A stretch of 64,000 nucleotides of DNA from positions 2,046,001 through 2,110,000 of the forward strand of contig NZ_CP061170.1 of the NCBI RefSeq assembly GCF_011751745.2, written 5' to 3'. The notes under the pieces were generated by a model. The model made no database searches, was not told the DNA's origin, and saw only the letters and a program-made list of their open reading frames with translations. Origin of the DNA: Paramicrobacterium fandaimingii. GTDB taxonomy: Bacteria > Actinomycetota > Actinomycetes > Actinomycetales > Microbacteriaceae. Positions within the stretch are counted from its first letter, which is position 1; each line of letters starts with the position of its first letter. The translations under genes were made by a program, and so were the position numbers. Of the stretch, positions 1-8,029 are shown piece by piece.

Positions 1-125
1 AGCCGAACACGGTCTCGAGCGACGAGAACAAGGCCGAACCCGCGACGAGCGAGCTGCTCGGAGAATTGCAACCCGAGGCCCGACGTCGCGCCGGTCACCA
101 ACGCTGTTTCATCGCCTCGTGCCAT
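1..125 (-). CDS. Short-chain dehydrogenase/reductase, N-terminal fragment (runs off the window)
   Basis: Only the first 41 codons are inside the window. They read MARGDETALVTGATSGLG and onward, giving the Rossmann-fold glycine motif TGATSGLG at residues 10-17, followed by a helix and the second strand (LVLVARD). This is the classical NAD(P)H-binding start of the SDR family. The ATG at 125 follows an excellent Shine-Dalgarno sequence (GAGGAGGTG, 130-138), which decides against the in-frame ATG seven codons upstream. Substrate cannot be inferred because the catalytic SYK region is outside the window. It diverges from the OsmC-family gene. Confidence 0.8.
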   Translation of the reverse strand, partial: MARGDETALVTGATSGLGLQFSEQLARRGFGLVLVARDRVR

Positions 126-242
126 TCGCACCTCCTCAGGAGTCATCGTAGCGAACCCGTCGCTATGCGACCTGCGAATGGTTAGGCTCGAGGTACAGAG
201 ATTCGCCACGAGGGTGCGCTGCACCCAATGAACGGAGGAAGC

Positions 243-671
243 ATGGCTGTCACAAGCGAAGCCACCACAGTGTGGAACGGCACCCTTTTCGAAGGGAACG
301 GTACGGTGTCGCTCGATTCGTCCAAGAGCGCCTCACTTGCTGTCGATTGGAAGGCGCGCTCCGAGGGCTCAGAGAGCACGACGACCCCGGAGGAGCTGCT
401 GGGCGCAGCGCACGCAGCGTGCTTCTCGATGGCCTTTTCGAACACGCTCGTCGATGCCGGGTTCCCGCCCGAGAGCATTCAGACGACGGCTGCCGTGACG
501 TTCGACCCCTCGGGGCCGAAGATCACCGGAAGCCACCTTCTGGTGAACGCCAAGGTCCCGAACATCGGCGACGAGGAGTTTCAACGTCTCGCCGAGGCCG
601 CGAAGGGCGGCTGCCCCGTGTCTCAGGCTCTCGCCGGAGTTGAGATCACGCTCGAGGCAAGTCTCGCCTGA
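243..671 (+). CDS. OsmC family peroxiredoxin-like protein
   Basis: Predicted 142-residue cytosolic thiol peroxidase of the OsmC/Ohr superfamily, which reduces organic hydroperoxides. The two expected cysteines are present: Cys60 in HAACFSMAF and Cys124 in GGCPVSQAL, with the family's TPEELLGAAHAACF helix. The start at 243 is chosen because GGAGG lies at 234-238; an in-frame ATG at 228 has no good ribosome site. The gene stands alone, divergent from an SDR and convergent with a TPR protein gene, with a strong hairpin terminator just after the stop. OsmC subfamilies (OsmC, Ohr, YhfA) are not reliably separated by eye; the TTTPEELL form favours OsmC proper. Confidence 0.88.
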   Translation: MAVTSEATTVWNGTLFEGNGTVSLDSSKSASLAVDWKARSEGSESTTTPEELLGAAHAACFSMAFSNTLVDAGFPPESIQTTAAVTFDPSGPKITGSHLLVNAKVPNIGDEEFQRLAEAAKGGCPVSQALAGVEITLEASLA

Positions 672-684
672 CGCGTCATTGTTT

Positions 685-715
685 GCGGGCCGATCGGTTT
701 TACCGGTCGGCCCGC
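685..715. terminator. Bidirectional hairpin terminator between OsmC gene and TPR gene
   Basis: A 14-bp stem (GCGGGCCGATCGGT against ACCGGTCGGCCCGC, one G:U pair) closes a TTT loop. It begins 14 bp after the OsmC stop and overlaps the last codons of the convergent TPR gene, so it probably serves both directions. Confidence 0.75.
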
Positions 716-1155
716 TTTGCATCTGCGTCGTGAAGGCGAATAGCTCGACGCACGGCAGCACGCGCGCGTCGTGAATCTCCAGCCCCCCGATAGAGGATCC
801 CGAGCCGAAACCACGCCCGCCAATTCTCCGGCTCGGCTTCTGCGTGGGCCTTGTAGGTGGGGAATGCCGCATCCGCTGCCGAACGCTCCACTCGTCCGCT
901 CGGAAGAACAGGGAGATCGGCCGGCGTCTCGCCCGCGGCGTCGAGCTCGTCCGCGAGTCGACCTGATTTGATGCCGAACTGAAGTTCCATGGCAAGAGCC
1001 CAGACCCCGATGATCGGAAGAACGATGAGTGCGACGCCGATTGCGACCGCGATCGGCACCCCGGTGAGTACGAACTGCACGGCTCGCTGGCCGACGAGGG
1101 CAAGATACAGAACGAGCACGGCGGCCATGACGATCGCGCCCGTACGAGCTTTCAT
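700..1155 (-). CDS. Membrane-anchored TPR-like protein
   Basis: A 151-residue protein with two hydrophobic segments near the N terminus (about residues 7-24 and 29-56) and a soluble C-terminal part. The segment NWRAWFRLGILYRGAGDSRRARAAVRRAIRL (about 113-143) has the W-LG-Y/A-A pattern of a single tetratricopeptide repeat. It overlaps the end of dapB by four bases (ATGA), so it is translationally coupled downstream of that gene. A small membrane protein at this position follows dapB in related actinobacteria as far as I recall; I cannot give a function. A scaffold or membrane adaptor role would be a guess. Confidence 0.7.
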   Translation of the reverse strand: MKARTGAIVMAAVLVLYLALVGQRAVQFVLTGVPIAVAIGVALIVLPIIGVWALAMELQFGIKSGRLADELDAAGETPADLPVLPSGRVERSAADAAFPTYKAHAEAEPENWRAWFRLGILYRGAGDSRRARAAVRRAIRLHDADAKRADR

Positions 1156-1889
1156 GAGCGGTTGATTCCGAGATCGAGAACATTCTCCAGACCGACGACC
1201 ACTCCGTGCACCGTCGCGACGGCTTCGAGAGACACCCGGATGCCGCGTTCATACGCGCTGGGATCGATTGTGTCGTGCACGATGCTCAGGGTCTCGCCGT
1301 CGCCGCCCAAAAGGGTCTCTTGCCGTGCGACGATCCCATGACGACGCAGGCTGTGAACGGGAATGCCTGCGACCTCCTGCCCCCGCGCACGCTGCTCGGT
1401 GTGCGGTGCTTCGACGGGGCCGAGGCCATCGCGAGCGGCAGCCATGAGCTCCGCGGTGCGGACGGCCGTTCCGCTCGGAGAATCCGCTTTCGACGCTCTG
1501 TGGCTCTCGACGATCTCGATCGATGAGTAGAAGCGGGCCGCGATTGTGGCAAAGGTTGTGCCGAGAACGGAGCCGAGCGAAAAGTTGGGAATGATCAGCA
1601 CCCCGCCTTCGGCAGGAAGCGCAGCGCCCAGCTCCGAGATTCGCTGCGCCGACCAACCCGATGTGCCGGTCAGAACCCGAGAACCGTTCTTTGTCGCGTG
1701 CTCGACGACGGCGCCGCTGGCTTCTGGATGCGTCACGTCAACAACAAGATCCGCGCCGTCCAGCTCGCTGAGGTCGCTCGATCTCCCGAGGCGCGCGACC
1801 ACCTCGAACCCGTCCATGTCGGCGAGAACCGAGTCGATCTGCCTGCCCATCTTGCCCCGTGCCCCGGCCAATGCAACGCGTGTCGTCAT
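1152..1889 (-). CDS. dapB: 4-hydroxy-tetrahydrodipicolinate reductase
   Basis: Catalyses the NAD(P)H-dependent reduction in the diaminopimelate/lysine pathway. The 245-residue product has the N-terminal Rossmann motif GARGKMG and the DapB signature EIVESHRASKADSPSGTA, with the catalytic His and Lys, which matches the family pattern E-[IV]-x-E-x-H-x3-K-x-D-x-P-S-G-T-A. Length is typical. In actinobacteria dapB usually sits just downstream of the pnp-M16 peptidase pair, as here but with two genes interposed. A TAGATT -10 box lies exactly 6 nt before the ATG, so the transcript may be leaderless, although GGAG also falls within that gap. Confidence 0.96.
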   Translation of the reverse strand: MTTRVALAGARGKMGRQIDSVLADMDGFEVVARLGRSSDLSELDGADLVVDVTHPEASGAVVEHATKNGSRVLTGTSGWSAQRISELGAALPAEGGVLIIPNFSLGSVLGTTFATIAARFYSSIEIVESHRASKADSPSGTAVRTAELMAAARDGLGPVEAPHTEQRARGQEVAGIPVHSLRRHGIVARQETLLGGDGETLSIVHDTIDPSAYERGIRVSLEAVATVHGVVVGLENVLDLGINRS

Positions 1890-1895
1890 TGCTCC

Positions 1896-1921
1896 AATCT
1901 ATCAACCAGCGGTCGTAGAAT
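1896..1921. promoter_or_regulatory. Divergent leaderless-type promoters of dapB and the acetyltransferase gene
   Basis: Two -10-like boxes face outward: TAGATT (1901-1896, minus strand), six bases before the dapB ATG, and TAGAAT (1916-1921, plus strand), six bases before the GTG at 1928. This spacing would place both transcription starts at or next to the start codons. No convincing -35 boxes are visible. Confidence 0.5.
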
Positions 1922-1927
1922 CGCACA

Positions 1928-2401
1928 GTGACAACAGTACGGCGCTCCCCCGTCTCCACAGCCGATGCGACAATGCTGCTCGACGAGTATTTCGATGCTC
2001 GTCGAAGCGGGCACCCGGGCGGCGGATACGTGACCTCGACGCCGCTGCCAGAGAATTTTGAACCGCCAACGGGTGAGTTCGTCATTCTCTATGACGGCGT
2101 CCTCCCACTCGGCTGCGGTGGTGTACGCGCGCTCTCGCCCGACCGGTTCGAGATCAAACATCTCTACGTGCGCCCAGAAACGCGCGGACGTGGGCTGGGA
2201 CGGCTGCTCGTCGGCGAGCTCGAGCAGATTGCCGCATCGCTCGGTGCACACGACGTCGTGCTCGACACACATGCGTCACTTGATGCGGCGAATGGACTGT
2301 ACCGTTCTTGCGGATACACGGAAATTGACGCGTACAACGCGAACCCGAACGCCACTACCTGGTTCACAAAGCGTCTGACAACAGCATCCTCACACGGGTA
2401 G
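1928..2401 (+). CDS. GNAT family N-acetyltransferase
   Basis: A 157-residue single-domain GCN5-related acetyltransferase using acetyl-CoA. The acetyl-CoA pyrophosphate loop is seen as RPETRGRGLGRLLVGELEQIA (about residues 82-102: the R/Q-x-x-G-x-G/A pattern), preceded by the EIKHLYV strand and followed by LDTHASLDAANGLYRSCGYTEI, which is the usual C-terminal half with its conserved Tyr. Substrate is not evident. The start is a GTG with no ribosome site but a TAGAAT box 6 nt upstream (leaderless pattern). Its 3' end overlaps the convergent phosphatase gene by 12 bases. Confidence 0.85.
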   Translation: MTTVRRSPVSTADATMLLDEYFDARRSGHPGGGYVTSTPLPENFEPPTGEFVILYDGVLPLGCGGVRALSPDRFEIKHLYVRPETRGRGLGRLLVGELEQIAASLGAHDVVLDTHASLDAANGLYRSCGYTEIDAYNANPNATTWFTKRLTTASSHG

Positions 2402-2992
2402 CTGTTCGGGAAGCCCCGTTCTCAATTCGACGGGGAGATGCGCGAGATCGTTGTGGGTCAGAAGCGTCCACGGCCGCCCCGGTTTGCGCTGGATGATCGT
2501 CAGACCGCAATGCGCCTGGTCAAGTGTCATCCATCGCCATTCGGGCGCGCCGAGCACTTCGCGAACAAACCAGGCGATCACAAAGTTGTGCGTGATCAGC
2601 AGATCGTGGCTCTCGCCCTTCTTCGGTCCGAGAAACTCGGCAACAGCATCCGCCATCTGCGCTCTGCCTGCCGCGATCTCGTCTTCGGTCACCGCACCGA
2701 AGAACGGGTGATACGCCGCTGGCGTCTCGTCGCCCTCACCCGTGGGAATGCAATCGAACAAGAGCGATGACGGCTCGAGCTCGAGGGCCGGAAGCCGCTC
2801 GCCGATGATCGACGCGGTCTCTGCTGCGCGCTGCAGCGGAGAGTGACGGGCACTCGTGAACGGAACACCGCCGAGGCGCTGCGAGAGCATCTCTGCCTGC
2901 CGTCGACCGCGCGGCGACAACGGCCCATCTGGCAGTCCATGCTCGGCGTCCTGCTGCTCCCCGTGTCTGACGAGGTACACATACTGCGACAC
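2390..2992 (-). CDS. Histidine phosphatase (phosphoglycerate mutase-like) family protein
   Basis: A 200-residue member of the branch-1 histidine phosphatase superfamily. The phosphate-accepting motif LVRHGE is at residues 7-12, followed by the substrate-pocket Arg in SARHSPLQRAAETA and the distal catalytic His in LLITHNFVIAWFV. GRRQAEMLSQRLG is also typical. It lies 7 bases downstream of the M16 peptidase gene on the same strand and is probably cotranscribed. The family includes mutases, sugar-phosphate and nucleotide phosphatases; the sequence alone does not choose between them. Confidence 0.85.
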   Translation of the reverse strand: MSQYVYLVRHGEQQDAEHGLPDGPLSPRGRRQAEMLSQRLGGVPFTSARHSPLQRAAETASIIGERLPALELEPSSLLFDCIPTGEGDETPAAYHPFFGAVTEDEIAAGRAQMADAVAEFLGPKKGESHDLLITHNFVIAWFVREVLGAPEWRWMTLDQAHCGLTIIQRKPGRPWTLLTHNDLAHLPVELRTGLPEQLPV

Positions 2993-2999
2993 GTGCGAA

Positions 3000-4364
3000 T
3001 CACTCCTTGCTTGTCACGACGTCGGCGAAGAGATCGTCATCGACCGCTCCGACAGCGACGATTGATTGCGGTTGCGCCACGAGCCGTGCTGCCATGGTGG
3101 CAATGTCGGCTGCCGTGACGCTCGCAAGCCGACGAAGATTCTCATCAAGATCGAGGTATTCGCCGAGGGTGATCTCTGCCCGCCCCAGCAGTGACATGCG
3201 CACGTCGGAATCTTCGAGACTGAGTGCGGCTCGGCCAGAAAGCTGACCGTAGGCCCGCGCGAGCTCCTCATCGCCGACAGGAACGTCGGCGAGTTTCTGC
3301 AGCTCGGCCTGCATCAGCTGTGCGACGTCTGCCGCATTGCGCGGAGAGCACGCTGCATACATGCCCTGCATACCCGCATCTGAATGCGCTCCAGCGAAGG
3401 AATAGACAGAATAGGCGAGCCCGCGCCGTTCGCGAATCTCGGTGAAGAGCCGACTCGACATTCCGCCGCCGAGGATCGCGTTGAGCATGCTGAGGATCAC
3501 CCGATCGGGGTCGCTGGCCACGAGACCGGGCATGCCCAGCATGAGATGCACCTGCTCGATGGGCCGGGCGATCGTCTGCAGTCGACGGGTGCCCGAGAAT
3601 GCGTCGGGGCCCTGCGGTCGCCTGGCAACCGGCGTCGCGTCGGGATCGAGCTCCCACTGTGCTCCCGCAAGCGATTGATTCACCAGAGCGACGAGATCGT
3701 CATGGTCGACGGCGCCGGCAACCGAGATCACGAGCTCGTCCGGTCGATAGTGATGACGGTAGTGATCCCACACACCGCTGCGCGTCGCCTGCTCGATCGT
3801 CTCGGGCGTTCCCCCGACAGGGCGACCGAGCGGGTGGGTGCCGAAAACCGATTCGAACAGCGCGTTTCCGGCAACGTCACCTGGATCGTCTGAGGCATGG
3901 CTGAGCTCTTCAAGAATGACGCCGCGCTCGGTTTCGAACTCGCCGTCGTCGATCACGGAATTCGTCACCATATCGGCGAGAACGCCGATGGCCATTGGCA
4001 GGTCTCGGTCGCGCACCTTCGCGTAGTAGCACGTGAACTCTTTGGCTGTCATTGCATTGCTGTCGCCGCCGACCGAGTCGAAGGCCACAGCGATGTCGAG
4101 AGCGCTCCGGGTTGGAGTGCCCTTGAAGAGAAGGTGCTCAAGAAAGTGAGTCGATCCCTGCCCAGACACGGGGCTCTGAGCCAGGTATTCGTCGCGCGAT
4201 CCGACGGCCACCCAGAACCCGATCGTTGCGCTGCGAGCGCCTGGGACGGACTCACTGAGAACTCGGATGCCGCCCGGAAGGATGCTGCGTCGAATTCGGG
4301 TTCCACCGGCCGCCTCGAAATCCAGCTCGGGCAGATCAAGGGGGAAGGGCACGGCAGCGTTCAT
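3000..4364 (-). CDS. M16 family zinc metallopeptidase (PepR/insulinase type)
   Basis: A 454-residue single-chain M16 peptidase (homologue of mycobacterial PepR). The inverted zinc motif HFLEH is at residues 73-77 with the third ligand Glu about residue 152 in ERGVILEEL. The C-terminal half carries the usual R/Y substrate region (RERRGLAYSVYSFAGAHSDAGMQGMY). An open frame extends upstream to 4520 but is arginine-rich and not conserved in character; the ATG at 4364 has GGAG in front and a TAGGCT box (4377-4372) 7 nt upstream. It normally follows pnp directly; here about 11.7 kb of catabolic genes intervenes. It probably degrades short peptides in the cytosol. Confidence 0.92.
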   Translation of the reverse strand: MNAAVPFPLDLPELDFEAAGGTRIRRSILPGGIRVLSESVPGARSATIGFWVAVGSRDEYLAQSPVSGQGSTHFLEHLLFKGTPTRSALDIAVAFDSVGGDSNAMTAKEFTCYYAKVRDRDLPMAIGVLADMVTNSVIDDGEFETERGVILEELSHASDDPGDVAGNALFESVFGTHPLGRPVGGTPETIEQATRSGVWDHYRHHYRPDELVISVAGAVDHDDLVALVNQSLAGAQWELDPDATPVARRPQGPDAFSGTRRLQTIARPIEQVHLMLGMPGLVASDPDRVILSMLNAILGGGMSSRLFTEIRERRGLAYSVYSFAGAHSDAGMQGMYAACSPRNAADVAQLMQAELQKLADVPVGDEELARAYGQLSGRAALSLEDSDVRMSLLGRAEITLGEYLDLDENLRRLASVTAADIATMAARLVAQPQSIVAVGAVDDDLFADVVTSKE

Positions 4365-4371
4365 CGACTCC

Positions 4372-4377
4372 AGCCTA
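4372..4377 (-). promoter_or_regulatory. -10 box of the M16 peptidase gene
   Basis: TAGGCT on the minus strand ends 7 nt before the ATG at 4364. The gap itself contains GGAG, so the site could give a leaderless mRNA; if transcription starts further up, GGAG could act as a ribosome site. Confidence 0.45.
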
Positions 4378-4402
4378 GTCGGCTCGGCCGCGCGTCGTGA
4401 CG

Positions 4403-5443
4403 TCAACTGCGAGATGCGCGATCGAGTTCGAGGAGCTGTGACCTGCTGAGCGCGATTCGCGGCGCAGCGACGAGAGCCTCTACTTGGTTGGGCTCTGACG
4501 CGCTCACGACGGGAGCGCACACCGCTTTGCGTGTGAGGAGCCAGGCCAGCGCAATTGTCGCTGGGCCCACACCGTGTGCTGCGCCGACGGAGTCGAGTGC
4601 GCGCAGAATCCGCATGCCTCGTCTGTTGAAATGCGCCGATGCCCGCGTCGCTCTCGTCGTTCCTGTGAAGTCTGCCTTCGAGCGGTACTTGCCCGTGAGA
4701 AATCCGCTGGCTAGCGCGAAATACGGCATGACGGCCAAGTCTTGTCCTCGAGCGACGAGTGCCCTGTCGCCCTCGAAGTCGGTACGGTTCGCGAGACTGT
4801 ATTCCGTTTCGAAGGCAACGATTCTCGGGTATCCGGCGGCAGCGAGGATGCGTGCCTGGATGAGCCTGTCGACAGGAAGCCCTGAGGCCCCGACGGCACG
4901 AACCTTGCCGGCGTCGATGAGGTCGCGCACAGAGCCAAGCGTCTCTTCAAGAGGTGTGCTTGGGTCGTCCTCGTGAAGGTAGAGCAGGTCGATTCGGTCG
5001 GTTCCGAGGCGTTCGAGGCTCGCGTTGACGGCCGCGGTGACCGTCGTGCGAGCAAGACCACGGTAGTCGGCGTGGCGCCCGATCTTCGTTGCCACAACCA
5101 TGTCGTCGCGATTGCCGCGTCGCCGCAGCCAGCGCCCGATCTGCACTTCGCTGAGTCCCGAAGCATAGCTGTCTGCCGTGTCGATGAAATTTCCGCCCGC
5201 GGCCGCGTATCTGTCGAGGATCCCTTCGGTGTCGTCTGCACTGGCCGTCCATCCGAAGACGCTGCCTCCGATAGCCACGGGGAACACCGCAAGATCGGTG
5301 TCGGCGATTAGCCTCCGCACCGGCATGGCGACGGTGGGCGTATCGACGTCTGCCGTGTTTGTTGTCTGCAGCGCGCGATGATCGTGCGGGCGAAGCTCCG
5401 CCACACGCTGTGAACCTTCACCGCTCATGTGCTGTACGTTCAT
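4403..5443 (-). CDS. Aldo/keto reductase
   Basis: A 346-residue NADPH-dependent oxidoreductase of the AKR superfamily. The catalytic tetrad is recognisable: Asp and Tyr in FIDTADSYASG, Lys in VVATKIGRH, His in LLYLHEDD. The C-terminal region has the NADPH-binding pattern with VVSASEPNQVEALV. The start at 5443 is chosen for its GGGAGGGG ribosome site; an upstream start at 5464 has none. An N-terminal extension of about 40 residues precedes the barrel. It lies 59 nt downstream of the CitE-like gene and 38 nt upstream of the M16 gene on the same strand, so it may be the distal gene of the catabolic operon. Substrate unknown. Confidence 0.85.
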   Translation of the reverse strand: MNVQHMSGEGSQRVAELRPHDHRALQTTNTADVDTPTVAMPVRRLIADTDLAVFPVAIGGSVFGWTASADDTEGILDRYAAAGGNFIDTADSYASGLSEVQIGRWLRRRGNRDDMVVATKIGRHADYRGLARTTVTAAVNASLERLGTDRIDLLYLHEDDPSTPLEETLGSVRDLIDAGKVRAVGASGLPVDRLIQARILAAAGYPRIVAFETEYSLANRTDFEGDRALVARGQDLAVMPYFALASGFLTGKYRSKADFTGTTRATRASAHFNRRGMRILRALDSVGAAHGVGPATIALAWLLTRKAVCAPVVSASEPNQVEALVAAPRIALSRSQLLELDRASRS

Positions 5444-5502
5444 GAGCCCCTCCCGCTGCTGCACGTCAGCATCCCCCGATGCCTTTCCCTGACTCTAGAT
5501 CA

Positions 5503-6372
5503 TCACAGCGATGTCTCACCGCTCGGCGTGCCGACATCGTGAAGTCGTGACCCATTCGAGACGCCGTCGCGCTGTGTACGGCGAAGCACCTGCTCGGCGT
5601 GCCGAAGCACGGGCGTGTCGACCATCTGACCGCGAAACCGGAATGCCCCGGTTCTTCCCTTTGCCTCATCGAGCAGAGCACGCGACCACTCACGCTGCGC
5701 GGGGGTGGGCCGGTAGCCATCGCGAATCACCGAGACCTGACTGGGGTGGATGCACGCCGTCGCGGCGAAACCGCAGGCAACGGCATCCTCGACCTCGGTC
5801 TCGAGCCCTGCGCGATCGTCGATGTCGAGATGCACGGCATCGATCGCCGCCTTGCCCGCCGATCCTGCCGCAAGCAGCACACGAGAGCGCGCGTGCGCCG
5901 CAACGTCTCGATACCGGCCGTCAGGGCGTCTGCTCCCGCTGCCGCCGAGAGACGCGATGAGATCTTCCGCGCCCCACATCAGTGCGACGACCGTCGACAT
6001 CTGGGCAAGCTTCTCGGCGATCATGATTCCGCTGGCTGTCTCACACAACGCGATGACCTTGTACCCGTTCAGGCGTTCGACGTGGTCTGTGCGCTCGGTC
6101 TTTGACAACATGACAGTTCGATATTGAGTGGAGCGCAGAGCCTCGATGTCGTGCAGAAAGTCGGCGGTATCTGCCGGGTTCACACGCACAATCGTCGTCG
6201 CCGGGTCGAGTGGATGCTCTCGAAGAGCGTCACGCGCGGCATCACGCGATTCGGGGTCGACACCATCTTCGAAGTCGAGGATGACAGCATCCGCTCGGTC
6301 TCGGGCCTTGTCGAACCTCTCGGGGCGATCCGCCGGGCAGAAGAGAAGCGATGGACCCATTCGAAATGTCAT
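5503..6372 (-). CDS. CitE-like beta-hydroxyacyl-CoA lyase (HpcH/HpaI superfamily)
   Basis: A 289-residue stand-alone CitE-type lyase with GPSLLFCPADRPERFDKA at the N terminus, the metal-site Asp/Glu in LDFEDGV and the WGAEDL motif. No citrate lyase alpha or gamma subunit is nearby. The position after MaoC, acyl-CoA dehydrogenase and carboxylase genes matches mycobacterial Rv2498c, which cleaves (R)-HMG-CoA in leucine breakdown and also (S)-citramalyl-CoA in itaconate breakdown. By analogy it would complete leucine degradation to acetyl-CoA and acetoacetate; no classical mvaB-type HMG-CoA lyase is in the window. Overlaps the MaoC gene by ATGA. The role is inferred from synteny. Confidence 0.88.
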   Translation of the reverse strand: MTFRMGPSLLFCPADRPERFDKARDRADAVILDFEDGVDPESRDAARDALREHPLDPATTIVRVNPADTADFLHDIEALRSTQYRTVMLSKTERTDHVERLNGYKVIALCETASGIMIAEKLAQMSTVVALMWGAEDLIASLGGSGSRRPDGRYRDVAAHARSRVLLAAGSAGKAAIDAVHLDIDDRAGLETEVEDAVACGFAATACIHPSQVSVIRDGYRPTPAQREWSRALLDEAKGRTGAFRFRGQMVDTPVLRHAEQVLRRTQRDGVSNGSRLHDVGTPSGETSL

Positions 6373-6848
6373 GGCTGTGCTCCCTTTGACCAGACGAGAG
6401 TGCTGCGAACGGCAGTCGCGACAACCTCATCATTCTGATTTCGCCCCGTGTGCTCGAGAGTCACGATTCCCTGCCCGACACGGGACTTCGACAGCCGCTT
6501 CGCCGTGACGATCGTCTCTGCGTACAGCGTGTCGCCGTGATGCATGGGAAGCGGAAAGGCGATCTTCTCAAACCCGAGGTTGGCGACGATCGTTCCCTGC
6601 GTCAGCTGCGCGACCGAGAGCCCAACGAGAGTCGAGAGCGTCAGCATCGAGTTGACGAGCCGCTCGCCGAACGGCTGCTCTGCACTCCACGCCGCGTCGA
6701 GGTGCAGCGACTGCGTGTTCATGCTGAGCGTTGTGAAGAGCACGTTGTCGGCCTCGGTGATTGTACGGCCCGGTCGGTGTCGATAGCACGTCCGCTCATC
6801 GAACTCCTCAAAGTAGAGTCCGCGCTGCTCTTCGATCCGACGCTCCAT
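6369..6848 (-). CDS. MaoC-type hotdog dehydratase
   Basis: A 159-residue hotdog-fold protein of the MaoC (R-specific hydratase) family, counterpart of mycobacterial Rv2499c. Hydratase features include YFEEFDERTCYRHRPGRTITEADN, with the catalytic Asp region, and a central helix MLTLSTLVGLSVAQLTQGT. It probably interconverts an unsaturated acyl-CoA (3-methylglutaconyl- or itaconyl-type) and its 3-hydroxyacyl-CoA, feeding the CitE-like lyase. The start at 6848 is preferred over a GTG at 6860 because GGAGG lies five bases before it. It is coupled to the lyase by an ATGA overlap and follows the dehydrogenase by 14 bases. Exact substrate is inferred. Confidence 0.85.
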   Translation of the reverse strand: MERRIEEQRGLYFEEFDERTCYRHRPGRTITEADNVLFTTLSMNTQSLHLDAAWSAEQPFGERLVNSMLTLSTLVGLSVAQLTQGTIVANLGFEKIAFPLPMHHGDTLYAETIVTAKRLSKSRVGQGIVTLEHTGRNQNDEVVATAVRSTLVWSKGAQP

Positions 6849-6862
6849 TGTCGCCTCCACTT

Positions 6863-8029
6863 CTATTCTACGAGCCCGAGCTCGCGAGCGACGATCATCA
6901 ATTGAACTTCTGTTGTGCCCTCGCCGATCTCGAGAACCTTGGAGTCACGGTAGTGACGGCCGACGGCGTTCTCATTGAGAAATCCGTAGCCTCCCCAGAT
7001 CTGGCTGGCGTCACGCGCGTTCGCCATTGCCGCTTCGCTCGCGCTGAGCTTGGCGAGGGACGCCTCCTTCTTGAAGGGCTTCCCCGCCATGAGAAGAGAA
7101 CACGCGTGGTAGTACGCCAATCGTGCCGAATGTGCACGCTCCTCCATTCGGGCGATCATAAACGCGATGTGCTGATTCGAGCCGATCGCTGTGCCGAACA
7201 CATTCCGTGATTTCGCGTAGGAGATCGCCTGCTCAAGGCACCCTTGAGCAGCGCCGGTGCACAGCGCGGCAAAGGCAACTCGGCCTTCATCGAGAATCGA
7301 GAGAAAGTTGGCGAACCCGCGCCCGCGCTCCCCGAGGAGGTTCTCTTCTGGCACCCGAAGGTCATCGAAGCTGAGCGGGTGCGTGTCTGACGTGTGCCAT
7401 CCCAGCTTGTCGTAGGCGGGGTGAACCGTCAGGCCGTCTGCCGGGGTCGGAACGAGAATCGATGACAGCTCCGGCACCGTTCCACCCCGCGATGACGTGC
7501 GGCTGCCCGTCACAGCCGTGACCGTGATCAGCCGTGTGATGGGCGTGCCTGAATTGGTGATGAACTGCTTCGTTCCGTTGATCACCCATTCGCCGTCGAT
7601 CATCTCGGCCGTCGTCTTCGTCGCTCCGGCATCTGAGCCCGCTTCGGCCTCTGTGAGCCCAAATGCGGCGAGCGCTTTGCCTGACGTCAGCTGCGGCAGA
7701 AACCGCTCGCGCTGCGCATCGGTGCCGAAGCGATAGACCGGCATCGCGCCGAGGCCGACTCCGGCCTCGAGTGTCACGCCGATCGACTGGTCGACTCGAG
7801 AGAGCTGCTCAACAGCGAGGCAGAGTGACAGGTAGTCCTTGCCTCGCCCTCCGAACTCGACGGGAAATGGCAGACCGAAGAGCCCCATCTCGGCCATCTG
7901 ATCGATGATCTCGAGTGGCAAGCGCCGTTCGGTGTCGTAGCTGTAGGCGGCGGGGGCAATCACCGTGTCGGCGAAGTCCTTCACCGTCTGCGCAAGTTCG
8001 AGGTGATCCTCGTCGAGCTCGATGTTCAC
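6863..8029 (-). CDS. Acyl-CoA dehydrogenase (branched-chain, FadE19-like)
   Basis: A 388-residue FAD enzyme that oxidises acyl-CoA to 2-enoyl-CoA. Signatures are [19 protein letters not shown] (FAD/substrate site) and the C-terminal [34 protein letters not shown]. The acidic residue at the classical catalytic position is Glu370 in GEGT, as in short/medium-chain and short-branched-chain enzymes; isovaleryl-CoA dehydrogenases have Ala/Gly there and use a Glu elsewhere. So 2-methylbutyryl- or isobutyryl-CoA are possible substrates besides isovaleryl-CoA. GTG start overlapping the carboxylase stop (GTGA). Third gene of the accD-type operon. Confidence 0.92.
   Translation of the reverse strand: MNIELDEDHLELAQTVKDFADTVIAPAAYSYDTERRLPLEIIDQMAEMGLFGLPFPVEFGGRGKDYLSLCLAVEQLSRVDQSIGVTLEAGVGLGAMPVYRFGTDAQRERFLPQLTSGKALAAFGLTEAEAGSDAGATKTTAEMIDGEWVINGTKQFITNSGTPITRLITVTAVTGSRTSSRGGTVPELSSILVPTPADGLTVHPAYDKLGWHTSDTHPLSFDDLRVPEENLLGERGRGFANFLSILDEGRVAFAALCTGAAQGCLEQAISYAKSRNVFGTAIGSNQHIAFMIARMEERAHSARLAYYHACSLLMAGKPFKKEASLAKLSASEAAMANARDASQIWGGYGFLNENAVGRHYRDSKVLEIGEGTTEVQLMIVARELGLVE

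Noticed and set aside
3000..4520. Longer M16 peptidase starting at 4520
   Set aside because: The extra 52 residues are Arg-rich and unlike family N termini; the ATG at 4364 has GGAG and a -10 box at proper distance.
5503..6372. Citrate lyase beta subunit of a fermentative citrate lyase
   Set aside because: No alpha, gamma (ACP) or ligase genes are nearby; stand-alone CitE homologues in this gene context act on other CoA esters.
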